Part shown: positions 62,441 through 64,000 of the stretch, piece by piece
Numbering within the stretch: the first letter of the stretch is position 1
Layout: each line of letters begins with the position of its first letter
NCBI RefSeq assembly: GCF_000178455.1
Contig: NZ_ADNU01000008.1
Location: 1-64,000, forward strand
Length of the DNA stretch: 64,000 nt
Reading direction: 5' to 3'
From: Brevibacterium mcbrellneri ATCC 49030
Lineage (GTDB): Bacteria > Actinomycetota > Actinomycetes > Actinomycetales > Brevibacteriaceae
Made by a program: the position numbers and the translations under genes
The notes under the pieces: model-generated
What the model was told of the DNA's origin: nothing
Database searches by the model: none
The model's input: only the letters and a program-made list of their open reading frames with translations

Positions 62441-63892
62441 TTGGCCCGCGAAGCGCTTGACCGATTTTTTGAGATCTCAGCTCGCGGATCAACGGTAGGT
62501 CGTGAAGTGCGTGGAGGACTCTCCACGTTCTTTGCAATGAGCTACATTGTTGTGCTCAACCCGCTCATCATTGGAGCCGCCGCCGACTCCACCGGCAAGT
62601 TCCTGGGCGGGGGAGCCGAACCAAACTTCGCAGCGATCGCGGCTGCCACCTCGCTCATATCCGGTGTTCTGACAATCCTCATGGGGCTCATTGGTAACTT
62701 CCCCATGGCGGTGTCGTCATCCCTGGGTATGAGCGCTTTTATTACCTTTGGAATCATTGTGATTCCGGGAATGACCTGGGCTGACGCAATGGGGCTCGTG
62801 GTCATTGAAGGCATTATTCTTCTGATCCTCGTTCTCACGGGATTTCGGCAAGCGATTTTCAACGCCGTCCCCGATCAACTGAAAACCTCCATTTCAGTTG
62901 GTATTGGAATGTTTATCACGCTGATCGGAATGATCAACGCTGGGTTTATCGCCAACGCCGGCGGCAACGCACTGCAACTGGGCAACAACGGCTACCTTGT
63001 GGGCTGGCCCATGCTGGTGTTCATCGTCACGCTCTTCGTGCTGTTTGTGTTGCACAGCAAGAAAGTGCGTTCGGCGATCCTTGTGTCGATTCTGGGCGCC
63101 ACCGCACTCGCCCTCATTGTCGAAGCTATCTTTAAGCCCGGCCCCAAAGTATCCGGTGGTGAAGCCATCAACCCGAACGGGTGGCAACTCACCGTTCCCA
63201 CGCTTGACCAAGAGTGGCTGAGCCTCCCAGACCTATCGACCCTGGGTCACTTCAACCTGCTGGGCTCCTTCAGCTCCGTGGGCATCATTACGGGAGTGCT
63301 TATCGTTTTCACGCTGCTCCTCACCAACTTCTTCGACCTCCTGGGCACCATGATGGCCGTGGCAAACACAAGTGGCCTTGCGAATGAACACGGGCAGATC
63401 CCGCACTCCAAACGGATCATGGTCGCCGACGCGATAGGCGCGATCGGCGGTGGGCTGGGGGCCACCTCGGCGAACTCCGGGTTTATCGAGTCAACCGTGG
63501 GTGCCGGGGACGGCGCCCGCACCGGGCTGGCAAATGTGGTGACCGGTGTGCTTTTCTTAGCGACGATCGTGCTCTCACCACTGGCCTCAGTGATCCCGTC
63601 TGAGGCGGCCGCACCCACCCTGGTGCTCGTGGGCTTCCTCATGATGCAACAAGTGGTCAAGATCGACTGGGCCAATCCTGAAATCGCAATCCCGGCGTTC
63701 CTCACGATCGTTCTCATGCCGTTTTCGTACTCGATCACGAACGGTATTGGGGCGGGATTCGTCACGTTTGTGGTGATGAAGGTGGCGCGCGGAAAGTACC
63801 GGGACGTTCACCCACTCATGTACCTGACAGCCGGAATGTTTGTGCTGTACTTTGTTTCCGGGCCACTGCAAGACGCCCTCGGTGGCGCGTAA
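62441..63892 (+). CDS. NCS2 family purine permease (guanine/hypoxanthine type)
   Basis: A 483-aa transporter starting at TTG 62441, fixed by a strong AGGAGGG 5 nt upstream. The N-terminal EVRGGLSTFFAMSYIVVLNP and the helix FPMAVSSSLGMSAFITFG are AzgA-type features. ANTSGLANEHGQIPHSKRIM and GATSANSGFIESTVGAGDGARTGL form the substrate-binding core. About 12-14 helices are visible. AzgA-like members import adenine, guanine or hypoxanthine with protons; the exact base is not determined. Confidence 0.93.
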   Translation: MAREALDRFFEISARGSTVGREVRGGLSTFFAMSYIVVLNPLIIGAAADSTGKFLGGGAEPNFAAIAAATSLISGVLTILMGLIGNFPMAVSSSLGMSAFITFGIIVIPGMTWADAMGLVVIEGIILLILVLTGFRQAIFNAVPDQLKTSISVGIGMFITLIGMINAGFIANAGGNALQLGNNGYLVGWPMLVFIVTLFVLFVLHSKKVRSAILVSILGATALALIVEAIFKPGPKVSGGEAINPNGWQLTVPTLDQEWLSLPDLSTLGHFNLLGSFSSVGIITGVLIVFTLLLTNFFDLLGTMMAVANTSGLANEHGQIPHSKRIMVADAIGAIGGGLGATSANSGFIESTVGAGDGARTGLANVVTGVLFLATIVLSPLASVIPSEAAAPTLVLVGFLMMQQVVKIDWANPEIAIPAFLTIVLMPFSYSITNGIGAGFVTFVVMKVARGKYRDVHPLMYLTAGMFVLYFVSGPLQDALGGA

Positions 63893-63920
63893 GGATGTCG
63901 CGAGAGCGTCGCTTTTGCGC

Positions 63921-63998
63921 CTACCGGATTTGGGAAACGGGAACGTAGTCAGGGTATTTAGGGGTAACTGAGTCCCCAGAGCTCACGCCCTGAATCCG
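63921..63998 (-). CDS. Possible 3' end of a convergent gene (partial)
   Basis: Reading in from the right edge on the minus strand, one frame stays open for 25 codons to a TAG at 63921. It ends GDSVTPKYPDYVPVSQIR. The composition looks protein-like and the upstream side is cut by the window, but the stretch is too short to name or to prove coding. I saw nothing else in the last 100 bases. Confidence 0.35.
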   Translation of the reverse strand, partial: RIQGVSSGDSVTPKYPDYVPVSQIR

Positions 63999-64000
63999 CC

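Larger units (their letters stand above)
2731..63470. repeat. Dispersed over-represented motif CCGAGGT / GCCGAGGT
   Basis: By eye the heptamer CCGAGGT or its complement ACCTCGG occurs about 55 times between 2731 and 63470, in nearly equal numbers in both orientations. Over half are the octamer GCCGAGGT. Examples on plus: 7710, 9304, 18105, 31352, 37996, 44597, 51147, 57464. On minus: 8699, 12958, 26270, 34841, 38581, 52593, 59091, 63464. Nearly all lie inside genes. See the first finding. Confidence 0.75.

Noticed and set aside
1-64000. CRISPR arrays, insertion sequences, prophage or toxin-antitoxin modules
   Set aside because: No spaced direct-repeat array, transposase or phage gene was found; the gene content is ordinary chromosomal.

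Overview
The window looks like chromosomal DNA from an actinobacterium, most likely a Micrococcales-type lineage of moderately high GC. The evidence is lineage-marker genes: mycothiol synthesis and use (mshA, mshD, S-(hydroxymethyl)mycothiol dehydrogenase), CarD, orphan GlnR next to mshD, SenX3-RegX3 with PhoU, a DUF222/HNH '13E12-type' protein, DUF2516, actinobacterial YbjN next to gpmA, and an LPXTG wall-anchored nucleotidase. No phage, insertion sequence or CRISPR array was seen. Genes are dense, and overlapping GTGA/ATGA junctions are common.

Layout. 0-2.6 kb: partial HNH protein and an alkylation-repair pair (ogt-tag). 2.7-6.9 kb (-): phosphate uptake operon pstSCAB behind 11-bp-periodic Pho-box-like repeats. 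7-9.7 kb (-): glnR-mshD-mutT1. 9.8-14.6 kb (+): membrane protein, a 38-aa membrane microprotein with a nitrobindin-like protein, a DUF4012-like protein, ygfZ and gabT. 14.6-19.6 kb (+): iron-siderophore importer with a fused permease and a siderophore-interacting flavoprotein, behind a DtxR/IdeR-like box. 19.6-23.3 kb (-): BASS transporter and aminopeptidase N. 23.4-27.3 kb (+): FUSC-like protein, DUF2516, mshA, ybjN-like, gpmA. 27.4-30.1 kb: phoU (-) and divergent senX3-regX3 (+). 30.2-32.8 kb: lipoprotein (-), carD, ispDF (+). 33-40.7 kb (+): kdp potassium system (a 27-aa microprotein, kdpF, A, B, C, D, E). 40.8-50.4 kb (-): wall-anchored 5'-nucleotidase, baeRF-like protein, sucrase/ferredoxin-like protein, NhaC antiporter, MBL hydrolase with mycothiol dehydrogenase, MetPS transporter. 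50.5-52.9 kb (+): cysS-rlmB. 53-55.9 kb: SDR (-) divergent from two overlapping LacI regulators (+). 55.9-60 kb: fused trehalose-phosphate synthase/phosphatase (-) divergent from a Ser/Thr kinase (+). 60.1-64 kb (+): DsbA-like protein, tRNA-Thr, SPFH protein, NCS2 purine permease.

How it fits together. Phosphate starvation is a recurring theme: pstSCAB, phoU, senX3-regX3 and the wall-anchored nucleotidase, with matching 11-bp direct repeats upstream of both pstS and the nucleotidase. These suggest one RegX3/PhoP-type regulon. Mycothiol genes are spread over three sites. Many genes have a TANNNT -10-like hexamer placed 6-7 nt before the start codon and no Shine-Dalgarno. This predicts leaderless transcription and settles several start codons.

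The strongest unexplained signal is at DNA level. The heptamer CCGAGGT (mostly as octamer GCCGAGGT) or its complement occurs about 55 times by eye, several-fold above expectation. It is found in both orientations and in several reading frames, so it looks selected as DNA rather than as protein. The window holds no obvious novel gene cluster. The best new-biology candidates are this octamer and two membrane microproteins, one leading the kdp operon and one paired with the nitrobindin-like gene.
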